DNA of 15,224 nt, from contig JAGWLE010000005.1 in the NCBI GenBank assembly GCA_028864955.1, positions 1-15,224 of the forward strand, in the 5' to 3' direction. Below, piece after piece: positions 6,935 to 13,904 of this stretch. The notes beneath the pieces are model-generated. The model was not told where the DNA came from, searched no databases, and was given only the letters and a program-made list of their open reading frames with translations. The translations under genes were made by a program, and so were the position numbers. Source of the DNA: Patescibacteria group bacterium (lineage in GTDB: Bacteria > Patescibacteriota > Minisyncoccia > Phycocordibacterales > PALSA-1337). Numbering within the stretch: the first letter of the stretch is position 1; each line of letters begins with the position of its first letter.

Positions 6935-6943
6935 TGGTAAGAT
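6935..6943 (+). promoter_or_regulatory. Extended -10 (TGGTAAGAT) of the gene at 6950
   Basis: TGGTAAGAT ends 6 bases before the ATG at 6950 with no room for a Shine-Dalgarno, suggesting a leaderless mRNA. It also favours 6950 over the in-frame TTG at 6944. Confidence 0.5.
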
Positions 6944-6949
6944 TTGGCT

Positions 6950-7561
6950 ATGAAAAAATTTCTCAAGATAGTGTTCGTGCTGATAGCTGTCGCTATTCTT
7001 TTTTTTGTTGCTCTTGCCCTGATAGGTTATTATCATCAGCGTACTCTAACAACTCCTTCTTCGCAGAAATCTGCAGGTACTACTCTCGTGGCTGATTCAG
7101 ATTGGCTCAGCTATTCGAATGTGGATTTGGGATATAGCATAAAGTATCCGCCATCCAAAGATCATTTTAAGGAAAACATAATATACGGCGATCCTCGTGA
7201 GGTCGTGTTCTACTATGATTCTGGAAAGATCCAGGGCAAGAATCAGGTCGACAGGTGGTCAAAGCAGAACTGTGATATCTTGTATCCAAAACTCAATATC
7301 AAACCAAACTCTGAGATGCGTGTCGGGGATCTATCTTTCTATTATGGTTCTGTACTTAACACATATTCATCAGGTGTGACTATGTATGACGGGGTAATGG
7401 CTACTGTCCCTGGCACTTTCCCTGATGGAAGTTGCATGTTGCTTCACTTTATTGCAGCGAACGCTGATGGCTCTAGTATGACCGATACTGAATCTGAAGA
7501 TCCTGGTAATGTTTTGTATACGATGGCTAGCACCGTAAAGCTTTTAGCGGCTGGGAGATAA
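6950..7561 (+). CDS. Membrane-anchored extracytoplasmic protein with GYSIKYP motif, function unknown
   Basis: A 203-residue protein. Residues 1-28 (MKKFLKIVFVLIAVAILFFV onward) form a signal anchor or uncleaved signal, with no lipobox cysteine. The rest is predicted outside the membrane. DWLSYSNVDLGYSIKYPPS resembles the start of the PsbP-like or lipoprotein-like domains common in Patescibacteria (Y-x-x-xxxGYSxxYP), but I cannot assign a function. Two cysteines (in KQNCDILYP and DGSCMLLHF) could pair. It is more AT-rich than its neighbours (7141-7200 has 23 G/C of 60) and lies wholly within the tRNA-repeat-bracketed segment, so it is probably acquired cargo. It is monocistronic, with its own extended -10. 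Confidence 0.8.
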   Translation: MKKFLKIVFVLIAVAILFFVALALIGYYHQRTLTTPSSQKSAGTTLVADSDWLSYSNVDLGYSIKYPPSKDHFKENIIYGDPREVVFYYDSGKIQGKNQVDRWSKQNCDILYPKLNIKPNSEMRVGDLSFYYGSVLNTYSSGVTMYDGVMATVPGTFPDGSCMLLHFIAANADGSSMTDTESEDPGNVLYTMASTVKLLAAGR

Positions 7562-7654
7562 AAGGATTGAGTTCACTGATGGCAGAATTTATTTGTTCCG
7601 ATTTATTAATCAGTTCTGAAAGCCACACTAGTGGGTCACCCGACCGACGTTCAA

Positions 7655-7683
7655 TTGACAAATACTAGATAGATGTTGTAGCC
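7655..7683 (+). promoter_or_regulatory. Possible promoter of the sigma-factor gene
   Basis: A consensus TTGACA is at 7655-7660, ten bases after the 13-bp repeat ends. At the right distance the -10 candidates (around 7677-7683) are weak, so the -10 is uncertain. It predicts a leader of about 95 bases. Confidence 0.3.
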
Positions 7684-7768
7684 TTGTCGAGGCTGCACAG
7701 ATTGAAATTCTGAATAACTTCCAACCGACAACAATCATTAAACGTCCCTTGGGACATCCCTCGGGACA
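7678..7768 (+). promoter_or_regulatory. Structured leader of the sigma-factor gene (hairpin plus 12-bp tandem repeat)
   Basis: Hairpin GTAGCCT-TGTCG-AGGCTGC lies at 7678-7696. Further on TCCCTTGGGACA (7745-7756) is followed directly by TCCCTCGGGACA (7757-7768), a tandem repeat with one difference. Each unit is itself palindromic (TCCC/GGGA) and the units can also pair with each other. The repeat ends at the Shine-Dalgarno (GAAAGGA, 7769-7775), so it could be an operator or a translation-controlling structure. Confidence 0.5.
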
Positions 7769-7783
7769 GAAAGGAATCAACGC

Positions 7784-8797
7784 GTGTTGCGAAACAAGTC
7801 GAATCGGTCAAAAAAGTCAGATCAGTCACGAAAAACGCGGAAACGCATACAGAGATTTCCCATCCGGAGCGGCGCGATGGTTCTGTTGGCGCGGCGAAAA
7901 AAGGAGGACGGCCAGAGCGCGCCGAAGCCATACGAAGCCGGCAGCGAAAGATCGGCGTGTAATGCCTATTTCCGCGAGATCAGCGGGCCGCTGCTGACGC
8001 CTGAACAAGAAGTTGCACTCAACGCGCGAGTCCGGCAGGGTGATACGGCGGCGCGAAGCCGCTTCATCACAGCCAACCTGCTCTTCGTGGTCAAGATCGC
8101 CAGAGATTACGAGGGACTCGGTTTGCCGCTCGAAGACCTCATCGGCGAGGGCAACATCGGCTTGATCAAAGGCGTCGAGAGGTTCAGATCAGGCATGGGC
8201 GCCAAGTTTACAACGTACGGCGCCTGGTGGATCAAGCAGGCAATCATTCGGGCCTTGAATAACCACTCGCGGACAATCCGTTTGCCCATCCAGACCCACG
8301 CCATCTGCGTCGAGATCCGGATGGCCGAGCGCGTTCTGTATGCCGAGCTCGGCCGCGAGCCGACCTCGCAAGAGATCGCCGACCGGCTCGGCCGCAAGGT
8401 CAAGCGTATCGAGCATATCGTGACCATGTCCCAAACGCCCGACAGCATCGATCGGGAAATCGATGGCATCGACCAGACATACAAGCTCGGCGACAGCATT
8501 CCCGACGAGCAGGCGCCGATTCCTGGCCACGAAGAGTTCGACGGCGATCTGTGGAAGATCGTCAAGCGCCTGATGCGCCGGATATTATCCGAGCGAGAGC
8601 TCACGATCCTGCGGCAGCGTTTTGGGCTCAATGATGGCGGCACCTGCCTGACGCTCGAAGAGCTCGGCAAAAAATTCAGGTTGTCGCGCGAACGCATCAG
8701 ACAGATCCAGAAGGAAGCCCTCAATAAAGTCCGCACCGCCTATCGCCGCCGTTTTGAGAGCGGCTTGACCGAACATCTCGTCTCACAGCACCAGTAG
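7784..8797 (+). CDS. RNA polymerase sigma-70 family factor, RpoD-like
   Basis: A 337-residue sigma factor that directs RNA polymerase to -10/-35 promoters. The N-terminal 55 residues are basic and low-complexity, with no full region 1.1. Region 1.2 starts at NAYFREISG (60-68). Regions 2.1-2.2 are NLLFVVKIARDYEGLGLPLEDLIGEG (98-123). Regions 2.3-2.4 are KFTTYGAWWIKQAIIRALNN...RTIRLP (141-168). Region 3 contains LGREPTSQEIADRLG (189-203). Region 4.2 is LTLEELGKKFRLSRERIRQIQKEAL (289-312). The -10 and -35 recognition helices look intact and close to a primary factor. I chose GTG 7784 because GAAAGGA lies 8 bases upstream. TTG 7787 and ATG 7874 are weaker options. It is monocistronic, closed by the terminator at 8817. 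Whether it is the housekeeping factor cannot be told from one window. Confidence 0.93.
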   Translation: MLRNKSNRSKKSDQSRKTRKRIQRFPIRSGAMVLLARRKKEDGQSAPKPYEAGSERSACNAYFREISGPLLTPEQEVALNARVRQGDTAARSRFITANLLFVVKIARDYEGLGLPLEDLIGEGNIGLIKGVERFRSGMGAKFTTYGAWWIKQAIIRALNNHSRTIRLPIQTHAICVEIRMAERVLYAELGREPTSQEIADRLGRKVKRIEHIVTMSQTPDSIDREIDGIDQTYKLGDSIPDEQAPIPGHEEFDGDLWKIVKRLMRRILSERELTILRQRFGLNDGGTCLTLEELGKKFRLSRERIRQIQKEALNKVRTAYRRRFESGLTEHLVSQHQ

Positions 8798-8816
8798 CCG
8801 CTGGTCAGAGGCGACG

Positions 8817-8844
8817 CCACGGATGAATATGTCCGTGGTTTTTT
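8817..8844 (+). terminator. Intrinsic terminator of the sigma-factor gene
   Basis: CCACGGA (8817-8823) pairs with TCCGTGG (8832-8838) around an 8-base loop, followed by TTTTTT. It shows that the open frame running through 8823 is not coding there, and that the next gene starts later, at 8931. Confidence 0.92.
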
Positions 8845-8930
8845 ATACCAACAGCTGCCAGCACCGCCATTATGTTGTATACTTATGCCAGTTTTATCAG
8901 CCAGAATACATAATCGCGCACTTACATCGT

Positions 8931-9317
8931 ATGATCACACTTTTCTTGATCGGACGCATTATTTTCGGTTTCTATTGGTTGAGAAACGCCTACCGGCATC
9001 TGTGGCACGGTAAAGACATGACGGGTTACGCCGCTTCAAAGGGGGTACCCGCAGCCGGGCTGTCTGTCATGGTTTCCGGTCTCTTGCTCGCCATTGGTGG
9101 GCTGTCGATCCTCCTCGGCATCTTTCCAATCATCGGCCTCGTCGCCCTTCTGGTGTTCCTCGTGCCTGTGACCTTCATGATGCATGCCTATTGGAAGGAT
9201 AGCGACCCACAGATCAAGGCGGTTAACAGCATAAACTTCTATAAGAACCTCGCCCTCATCGGGGCCGTGTTCATGATGTTCGCTCTGCCGCTGCCCTGGT
9301 ATTTTGCTCTATTTTGA
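8931..9317 (+). CDS. DoxX-like four-helix membrane protein
   Basis: A 128-residue integral membrane protein. It starts MITLFLIGRIIFGFYWLRNAYRHL and has about four hydrophobic helices (near residues 3-17, 43-59, 61-82 and 104-124). The first helix with R/N/H, the GLLLAIGGLSILLGI segment and the HAYWKDSDPQ loop resemble DoxX/SURF4-like proteins, whose role is poorly defined (quinone or redox links in some members). The frame is open upstream to 8823, but that stretch includes the sigma-gene terminator, so ATG 8931 is preferred. TATACT at 8878-8883 is a possible -10. No clear Shine-Dalgarno is seen. Confidence 0.75.
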   Translation: MITLFLIGRIIFGFYWLRNAYRHLWHGKDMTGYAASKGVPAAGLSVMVSGLLLAIGGLSILLGIFPIIGLVALLVFLVPVTFMMHAYWKDSDPQIKAVNSINFYKNLALIGAVFMMFALPLPWYFALF

Positions 9318-9318
9318 G

Positions 9319-9324
9319 TAATAT
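9319..9324 (+). promoter_or_regulatory. -10 element TAATAT of the gene at 9331
   Basis: TAATAT lies two bases after the preceding stop codon and 6 bases before ATG 9331, the same spacing as at 6950. No -35 match is seen. If it is real, the transcript is leaderless. Confidence 0.4.
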
Positions 9325-9330
9325 AGGGTC

Positions 9331-10107
9331 ATGAATTACGGCATGAAGGATGCTATGAAGCATGGATTGCTACGTGCCTGCTTGATAATCGCGCTGGCCG
9401 CGGCGCTGCCGCTTTCGGCGCAGGCGCAATCGTACGGCGGCTACGGCGGTTATGGAGGCGGCTATGGCGCTGGTCGCGGCTACGGCGGCGATGATTTCTA
9501 CGGACCAAATCCCGTCTATTATCACTTTGGCTCCTCGTACTATCCGGAGCCTCGACCAGAGCCTCGGCCAGAGCCCCGTCCGCAGCCGATACCCGTACCC
9601 AGGCCTCAACCATACCCGGTGCCGCAGCCGTACCCGGTGCCAAATCCCTATCCTGTCTATTATCCTCAACCAGTGCCGCAGCCTATCTATATTCCTCAAC
9701 CCCAGCCGGTGTATATACCACAGCCGCAACCGGTCTATGTACCGCAACCTCAGCCTATCATCATCCAGCAGCCGCAACCGATCGTGATACAGCCGCAACC
9801 GATCATCGTGGCAGCACAGGCATATCAGCCGTATCCGGCAAATCCGAGCCTGTCCGTTTCTTGTTCGCCCGATGTGACGACCGTGTATAACACCCGGTTC
9901 GTGACGTGGACGGCCTATGTCACCGGCGGCCAGTCGCCGTATCAGTTCTCCTGGAATGGCACGGAGTATGCCCAGGCCAACGGCCTGGCCAGCGCCTATG
10001 TCTATTATCCGAGCTATGGATACAAGTCCATGAATGTCACCGTGCAATCGGCCGATGGCTATGCCGCCAGCGCCTCATGCGGCAGCGTAGATGTGATCGA
10101 TCCGTAA
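9331..10107 (+). CDS. Secreted Gly/Tyr-rich and Pro-rich repeat protein with C-terminal Ig/PKD-like domain
   Basis: A 258-residue surface or secreted protein of unknown function. It has a signal peptide (hydrophobic LLRACLIIALAAALPL, then SAQAQ as the likely cleavage site near residue 33), a SYGGYGGYGGGYGAGRGYGG tract, then about 100 residues of Pro-rich repeats: PEPRP units followed by xPQPQPVYIPQPQP units, likely an extended polyproline-II stalk. The end (from SLSVSCSPDVTTVYNTRF) looks like one small Ig/PKD-type beta domain with two cysteines (SVSC and ASC) and a YQFSWNG core. ATG 9355 (MKHGLLRACL) has AAGGA just upstream and is an alternative start. ATG 9331 matches the -10 spacing. The repetitive DNA makes length variation between strains likely. 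Confidence 0.85.
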   Translation: MNYGMKDAMKHGLLRACLIIALAAALPLSAQAQSYGGYGGYGGGYGAGRGYGGDDFYGPNPVYYHFGSSYYPEPRPEPRPEPRPQPIPVPRPQPYPVPQPYPVPNPYPVYYPQPVPQPIYIPQPQPVYIPQPQPVYVPQPQPIIIQQPQPIVIQPQPIIVAAQAYQPYPANPSLSVSCSPDVTTVYNTRFVTWTAYVTGGQSPYQFSWNGTEYAQANGLASAYVYYPSYGYKSMNVTVQSADGYAASASCGSVDVIDP

Positions 10108-10110
10108 ATC

Positions 10111-10119
10111 TGCTAGTAT
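10111..10119 (+). promoter_or_regulatory. Extended -10 (TGCTAGTAT) of valS
   Basis: TGCTAGTAT ends 7 bases before ATG 10127 and overlaps the upstream in-frame ATG at 10118. If it is used, that ATG is not in the mRNA and translation starts at 10127, probably leaderless. Confidence 0.5.
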
Positions 10120-10126
10120 GAGTCGC

Positions 10127-12355
10127 ATGAACGAAGCCTCCGAGGCGCGCGCACAGCCCGATATTCCCGGGAAATTCCTCAAGCCCTACGATCCGAGCGC
10201 GACCGAGATCCGCATATACAAACTCTGGGAGGAGAGCGGTTTTTTCAATCCTGACAACTTGCCGGAGCGCAACCAAAAGGGCCAGCCGTTCTCCATGGTC
10301 CTGCCGCCGCCCAATGTCACCGGTACGCTTCATCTCGGCCATGCCTTCGAAGACACTATCCAAGACATTGTCGTGCGCTACAAGCGCATGTGCGGTTTCA
10401 AAACAGTATGGATCCCAGGCACGGATCATGCCGCCATCGCCACGCAGTCAAAAGTCGAAAAGGCTATCCAAAAAATGGAGGGCAAGTCACGACACGATCT
10501 CGGACGCGAAGAGCTGCTGGCGCGCGTTCGGGAGTTTGCCCGCGCCAGCCACGATACGATCGTTTCGCAGATACGCACCATCGGTGCGTCGATCGATTGG
10601 TCGCGCGAAGCCTTTACCCTCGATGAAAAAAGAAGCCTGGCAGTTCGTACAGCCTTTGCCGATATGTATCGGGCCGGCCTGATATATAGAGGTTCACGGG
10701 TTGTCAATTGGGATCCAAAGGGACAGACGACGATATCCGACGACGAGATCGAGTACGAACCGCGGAAAGCCAAGCTCTATACATTCAAGTATGCAAAAAA
10801 TATTCCCATATCCGTCTCGACGACCCGGCCGGAGACGAAGCTGGGGGATACGGCTATCGCTGTCCATCCCGACGATGAACGCTACAAGAAGTATATCGGC
10901 GCCGAATACGACGCTGTCTTCGCCGGCGAGCCTATCCACCTCAAAGTCATCGCCGACTCCTCCGTCGATCCGGCATTTGGCACCGGTGCTCTGGGCGTGA
11001 CGCCGGCACACAGCATCATCGATTGGGAGATGGCGCAGCGCCACGGATTGCCGCTGAAGCAGGTCATTAACGAGTTTGCAAAAATGACCGCCGGCGCCGA
11101 AGGCGTCAAGGGCGCCAAGACGGCGGAGGCGCGTGAGGCGGTTGTCGCCTGGCTGGCGGAGAATGGCTTGCTGGAAAAAGAAGAGGTCATTGACCAGAAT
11201 ATCAGCCTGGCCGGACGCACCGGCGGCCTGATCGAACCCCTGCCAAAACTGCAATGGTTCGTGGCTGTCAATAAGCTTTTTGATCATCGTGGCAGGCAGA
11301 CGACATTAAAGGAATTGATGAAGGACGCGGTGGCCTCCGGCGCCGTGAAGATCATTCCCGGGCGATTTGAAAAGATCTACTTCAATTGGATCGAACATTT
11401 GCGCGATTGGTGCATCTCACGGCAGATCTGGTATGGTCACCGCCTGCCGGTTTGGTACAAAGGCGGCGATATCCACGTCGGCACTGACGTGCCGCCAGGC
11501 GACGGCTGGTTGCAGGATGAAGACACGTTGGATACGTGGTTTTCCTCCGGATTGTGGACATTTTCGACGCTGGGCTGGCCGGAAAAGACGAAGGATTTGA
11601 GCGTATTTCACCCGACGACCTTCATGTGTCCGGGCTACGAGATCTTGTTTTTCTGGGTGGCACGCATGATCTTGATGAGCCGATTTCTCTTGGATCAGAT
11701 GCCATTCGAGACAGTCTACCTTCACGGCATCGTCAGGGACGCCAAAGGCCAGAAATTCAGCAAGTCCCTGAATAACGGCGTTGATCCCATAGAGATGATC
11801 GAGCGGCACGGCGCTGACGCCCTGCGCATGGCCCTCATCGTCGGTGTTGGACCGGGTAACGACTCAAAGTTCGACGAGCAAAAAGTCCGCGGGTACAAGA
11901 CATTTGCGAACAAACTCTGGAATATCACGCGGTTTGTCTTGGAAAGCTCGGCCAATGCCCCGGGCATGGAGGCAGGCAGCGGCAAGGAAAAATTCAAGCC
12001 AGATTTCGGAGATCTCACGCCGGCCGATGCCGAAATCAGCGAGCGACTCCGATCGTTTCTGGCCGAGATCAGCCGCGAAATGGACGAATATAAGTTCTAC
12101 CTGGTAGGCGAAAAGCTTTACCACTATATTTGGCACGAATTTGCCGATAAAATCATTGAAGATAGCAAGAAAATCCTCAGTGAGGGCGGCGACGCCGAAA
12201 AGCGTTCGCGCCTGCGGCTGCTCCACAGCATTTTGGATAAGATGCTGCGGGCGCTGCACCCATTCATGCCATATCTCACCGAGGAGATTTGGCAATCCCT
12301 CGGATCGGGACGGCCCCTGCTCATGGTTTGCGAATGGCCATCAGACAAGGCGTGA
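10127..12355 (+). CDS. valS: Valyl-tRNA synthetase, class I, short C terminus
   Basis: Charges tRNA-Val in the cytoplasm and edits threonine. The family N terminus KPYDPSATEIRIYKLWEESGFF is followed by PPPNVTGTLHLGH (HIGH motif, about residues 69-72), the editing domain with VSTTRPETKLGDTAIAVHPDD, DWCISRQIWYGHRLPVWY, DTWFSSGLW, ILFFWVARMI, and KFSKS (about 543-547) as KMSKS. The anticodon-binding domain has FANKLWNITRF and MPYLTEEIWQSL. At 742 residues it is well short of the usual 860-950. It ends soon after the EEIW motif and lacks the normal C-terminal coiled-coil arm, and the zinc-finger-like stretch after VWY is also shortened. The start is 10127 because of the -10 at 10111. ATG 10118 is the alternative. 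No remnant of the missing part follows the stop. Confidence 0.95.
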   Translation: MNEASEARAQPDIPGKFLKPYDPSATEIRIYKLWEESGFFNPDNLPERNQKGQPFSMVLPPPNVTGTLHLGHAFEDTIQDIVVRYKRMCGFKTVWIPGTDHAAIATQSKVEKAIQKMEGKSRHDLGREELLARVREFARASHDTIVSQIRTIGASIDWSREAFTLDEKRSLAVRTAFADMYRAGLIYRGSRVVNWDPKGQTTISDDEIEYEPRKAKLYTFKYAKNIPISVSTTRPETKLGDTAIAVHPDDERYKKYIGAEYDAVFAGEPIHLKVIADSSVDPAFGTGALGVTPAHSIIDWEMAQRHGLPLKQVINEFAKMTAGAEGVKGAKTAEAREAVVAWLAENGLLEKEEVIDQNISLAGRTGGLIEPLPKLQWFVAVNKLFDHRGRQTTLKELMKDAVASGAVKIIPGRFEKIYFNWIEHLRDWCISRQIWYGHRLPVWYKGGDIHVGTDVPPGDGWLQDEDTLDTWFSSGLWTFSTLGWPEKTKDLSVFHPTTFMCPGYEILFFWVARMILMSRFLLDQMPFETVYLHGIVRDAKGQKFSKSLNNGVDPIEMIERHGADALRMALIVGVGPGNDSKFDEQKVRGYKTFANKLWNITRFVLESSANAPGMEAGSGKEKFKPDFGDLTPADAEISERLRSFLAEISREMDEYKFYLVGEKLYHYIWHEFADKIIEDSKKILSEGGDAEKRSRLRLLHSILDKMLRALHPFMPYLTEEIWQSLGSGRPLLMVCEWPSDKA

Positions 12356-12447
12356 GCCCGCGGCGGAGCTATCCACAGCGCATCCTCGTCTAATCCGGGT
12401 CGAAGCGTTACACTTATGGGTGAACGTATCCGTAACCTTCTTTTTAC

Positions 12448-13857
12448 ATGAGGAAATATCTAAGCATCATTCTGGGATTGGCGGTGATTTTCAGCGCCTT
12501 GCATATTGTGCGTGCGCAGAGTCCGAGTCCTTCATTGAGTCCTTCACCGTCATCATCTCCGACGCCAACACCGACGCCAACACCGACGCCGACGTCTACG
12601 GCCAGCCCGTCCGTTTCGCCGTCGCCAAGTCCGACGCCGACGGCCAGTCCGGGTATCTATCCGCTGACAGGTTGGATGTGGTCGTCGAACATTGGCTGGA
12701 TCAAGATTGATCCGACCGGCACGGGCAGTGATGTTTCCGCCAACAGCGACGGCACAAATGCCACGCTGGTGGGTTATGCCTGGTCTCCATCCATTGGTTG
12801 GATAAAATTCGGCAATCTCTCGGGCATGCCCAATATCGCCGGCCTGCCGAATAGCGGCAATGCCACGGTCAATATACCGACGGGCAGAGTAACCGGCTGG
12901 ATCCGCGCCTGTGACGGCACGGTCAATTCTGATTGTAACAGCGCGACCAGAACGGACGGCTGGGACGGTTGGATTGAGCTTTCTTCGATACCGTCTGACG
13001 CCACCAATTTCTTTCCTTCGCCTGATTCGAGCGGCACAGGCGGCCTTTCTGCCAAGGGTGTGAGCATGAATACGTCTACGGGCGTATTCAGCGGCTACGC
13101 CTGGGGCGGCGATGTCGTTGGCTGGGTCAATTTTAACCCGAGCCTGACGCTCGATTCCAGCGGCTGCGGCAGCTCGTGCACGCCGCCAGTGACCTGTCCT
13201 GGCAATTGTTCCGGCGGCGGCACGCCTGTCATCACGGCAACCTGCTCATTGCCGCCGACAGCGAATATTCCTGCCGGCCAAACGTCAGTGACTGTCAATG
13301 CCAGCATGTCCAATTATGCCGGCGGCACGGCACCGTACGGCACGAATAGTCCGACATCCTTTACATTCAACGGGCCGGGCGGGCCGTATTATGAAACGGT
13401 TGATATCCATGATTCCAGTTCGCCTCAGCGCATAGGTTCGGCTGCATGTAATGCCATCACGATTACACAATCCGCCAACACAAACTCATTCAGCCTCAAG
13501 GCCGGCAGTACCGCTTCGAATCTGGCCGATCATAAGACACCGGCCACGTATCTCCGCGTCACTCAAGGCAAGAGCTTCATTCTCCAGCCAAATATCGATA
13601 TCTCACCGTATTCGAAATATGATTACTGTCAGCCTACTGTTGACAAAGGTACATGGGCAACATGGCAGGGTACGTTACTCAGTAATCCGCAATCAGGCCC
13701 GAATATCACGGAACCAGCTTCGGAGACTGCGGCTAATCCTACCGGCTTGTATAACTTTAGTATTACATGTACAAGTACTTCTGATCCGAACAATTATCCA
13801 CCAACGTCCGTATCAGCTTATATAAAGATGGTCAGCGTAAGTGAAAGCGAGCAATAA
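12448..13857 (+). CDS. Secreted protein with Ser/Pro/Thr linker and WSxxIGWI repeats
   Basis: A 469-residue exported protein of a type frequent in Parcubacteria. There is a signal peptide (about 1-24, cleavage after VRAQ), a Ser/Pro/Thr-rich linker to about residue 70, then repeats: GWMWSSNIGWIKI (75-87), GYAWSPSIGWIKF (109-121), a diverged GRVTGWI...DGWDGWIEL pair, and GYAWGGDVVGWVNF. A Cys-rich stretch (CGSSCTPPVTCPGNC) leads to a C-terminal beta-rich region of about 200 residues with Ig-like character and further cysteines. No sortase or anchor motif is seen at the C terminus, so the protein is released or held by partners. Function unknown; adhesion or cell-surface structure is a guess. 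It stops 48 bases from the convergent gene. The 92 bases between valS and this gene show no clear promoter or Shine-Dalgarno. Confidence 0.88.
   Translation: MRKYLSIILGLAVIFSALHIVRAQSPSPSLSPSPSSSPTPTPTPTPTPTSTASPSVSPSPSPTPTASPGIYPLTGWMWSSNIGWIKIDPTGTGSDVSANSDGTNATLVGYAWSPSIGWIKFGNLSGMPNIAGLPNSGNATVNIPTGRVTGWIRACDGTVNSDCNSATRTDGWDGWIELSSIPSDATNFFPSPDSSGTGGLSAKGVSMNTSTGVFSGYAWGGDVVGWVNFNPSLTLDSSGCGSSCTPPVTCPGNCSGGGTPVITATCSLPPTANIPAGQTSVTVNASMSNYAGGTAPYGTNSPTSFTFNGPGGPYYETVDIHDSSSPQRIGSAACNAITITQSANTNSFSLKAGSTASNLADHKTPATYLRVTQGKSFILQPNIDISPYSKYDYCQPTVDKGTWATWQGTLLSNPQSGPNITEPASETAANPTGLYNFSITCTSTSDPNNYPPTSVSAYIKMVSVSESEQ
12559..12590 (+). repeat. 12-base tandem repeat coding Thr-Pro units
   Basis: CCGACGCCAACA occurs at 12559-12570 and 12571-12582, followed by a partial third copy to 12590. 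It encodes the TPTPT linker and is a plausible site of slipped-strand length change. Confidence 0.85.
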
Positions 13858-13888
13858 AAAGACCTCCACACGCTGATCGTGCGGAGGC
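13855..13888 (-). terminator. Intrinsic terminator of the minus-strand secreted gene
   Basis: CCTCC-A-CACG (13863-13872) pairs with CGTG-C-GGAGG (13878-13887). Read on the minus strand, the hairpin is followed by TCTTTTT, so it ends the minus-strand transcript. Its T-run overlaps the stop codon of the plus-strand gene. No T-run follows on the plus strand, so the convergent gene is not clearly served. Confidence 0.88.
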
Positions 13889-13904
13889 TGATGGAGGCAA
13901 GAGT

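Larger units (their letters stand above)
6766..7645. mobile_element. Candidate tRNA-targeted insertion bracketed by 13-bp direct repeats
   Basis: GGGTCACCCGACC occurs at the tRNA-Glu 3' junction (6766-6778) and again, exactly, at 7633-7645. The segment between has a period of 867 bp. It begins with a terminator hairpin and holds a compound palindrome and one AT-rich gene. A direct repeat of a tRNA 3' end around foreign-looking DNA is how integrative elements leave att sites. There is no integrase, so it would be a remnant, a satellite or a passively mobilised cassette. The repeat is seen; mobility is inferred. Confidence 0.5.

Noticed and set aside
7600..7645. Remnant of a second complete tRNA before the sigma gene
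   Set aside because: Only the junction GTGGGTCACCCGACC is present. There is no T-loop, anticodon stem or D arm.
8823..8930. Upstream extension of the DoxX-like gene
   Set aside because: The segment contains the intrinsic terminator of the sigma gene and a polar, non-membrane peptide. ATG 8931 starts the first helix.
9370..10047. 225-codon minus-strand frame rich in Arg, Ile and Leu
   Set aside because: Antisense of the repetitive Pro/Tyr-rich gene. The repeat DNA keeps several frames open, and no signal peptide or domain is seen.
12559..12590. CRISPR-like short repeat
   Set aside because: The 12-base units are contiguous with no spacers and encode a Thr-Pro linker.
12141..12710. Frame overlapping the valS end and the next gene start
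   Set aside because: It runs out of frame through two well-supported genes and has no domain or start signal.
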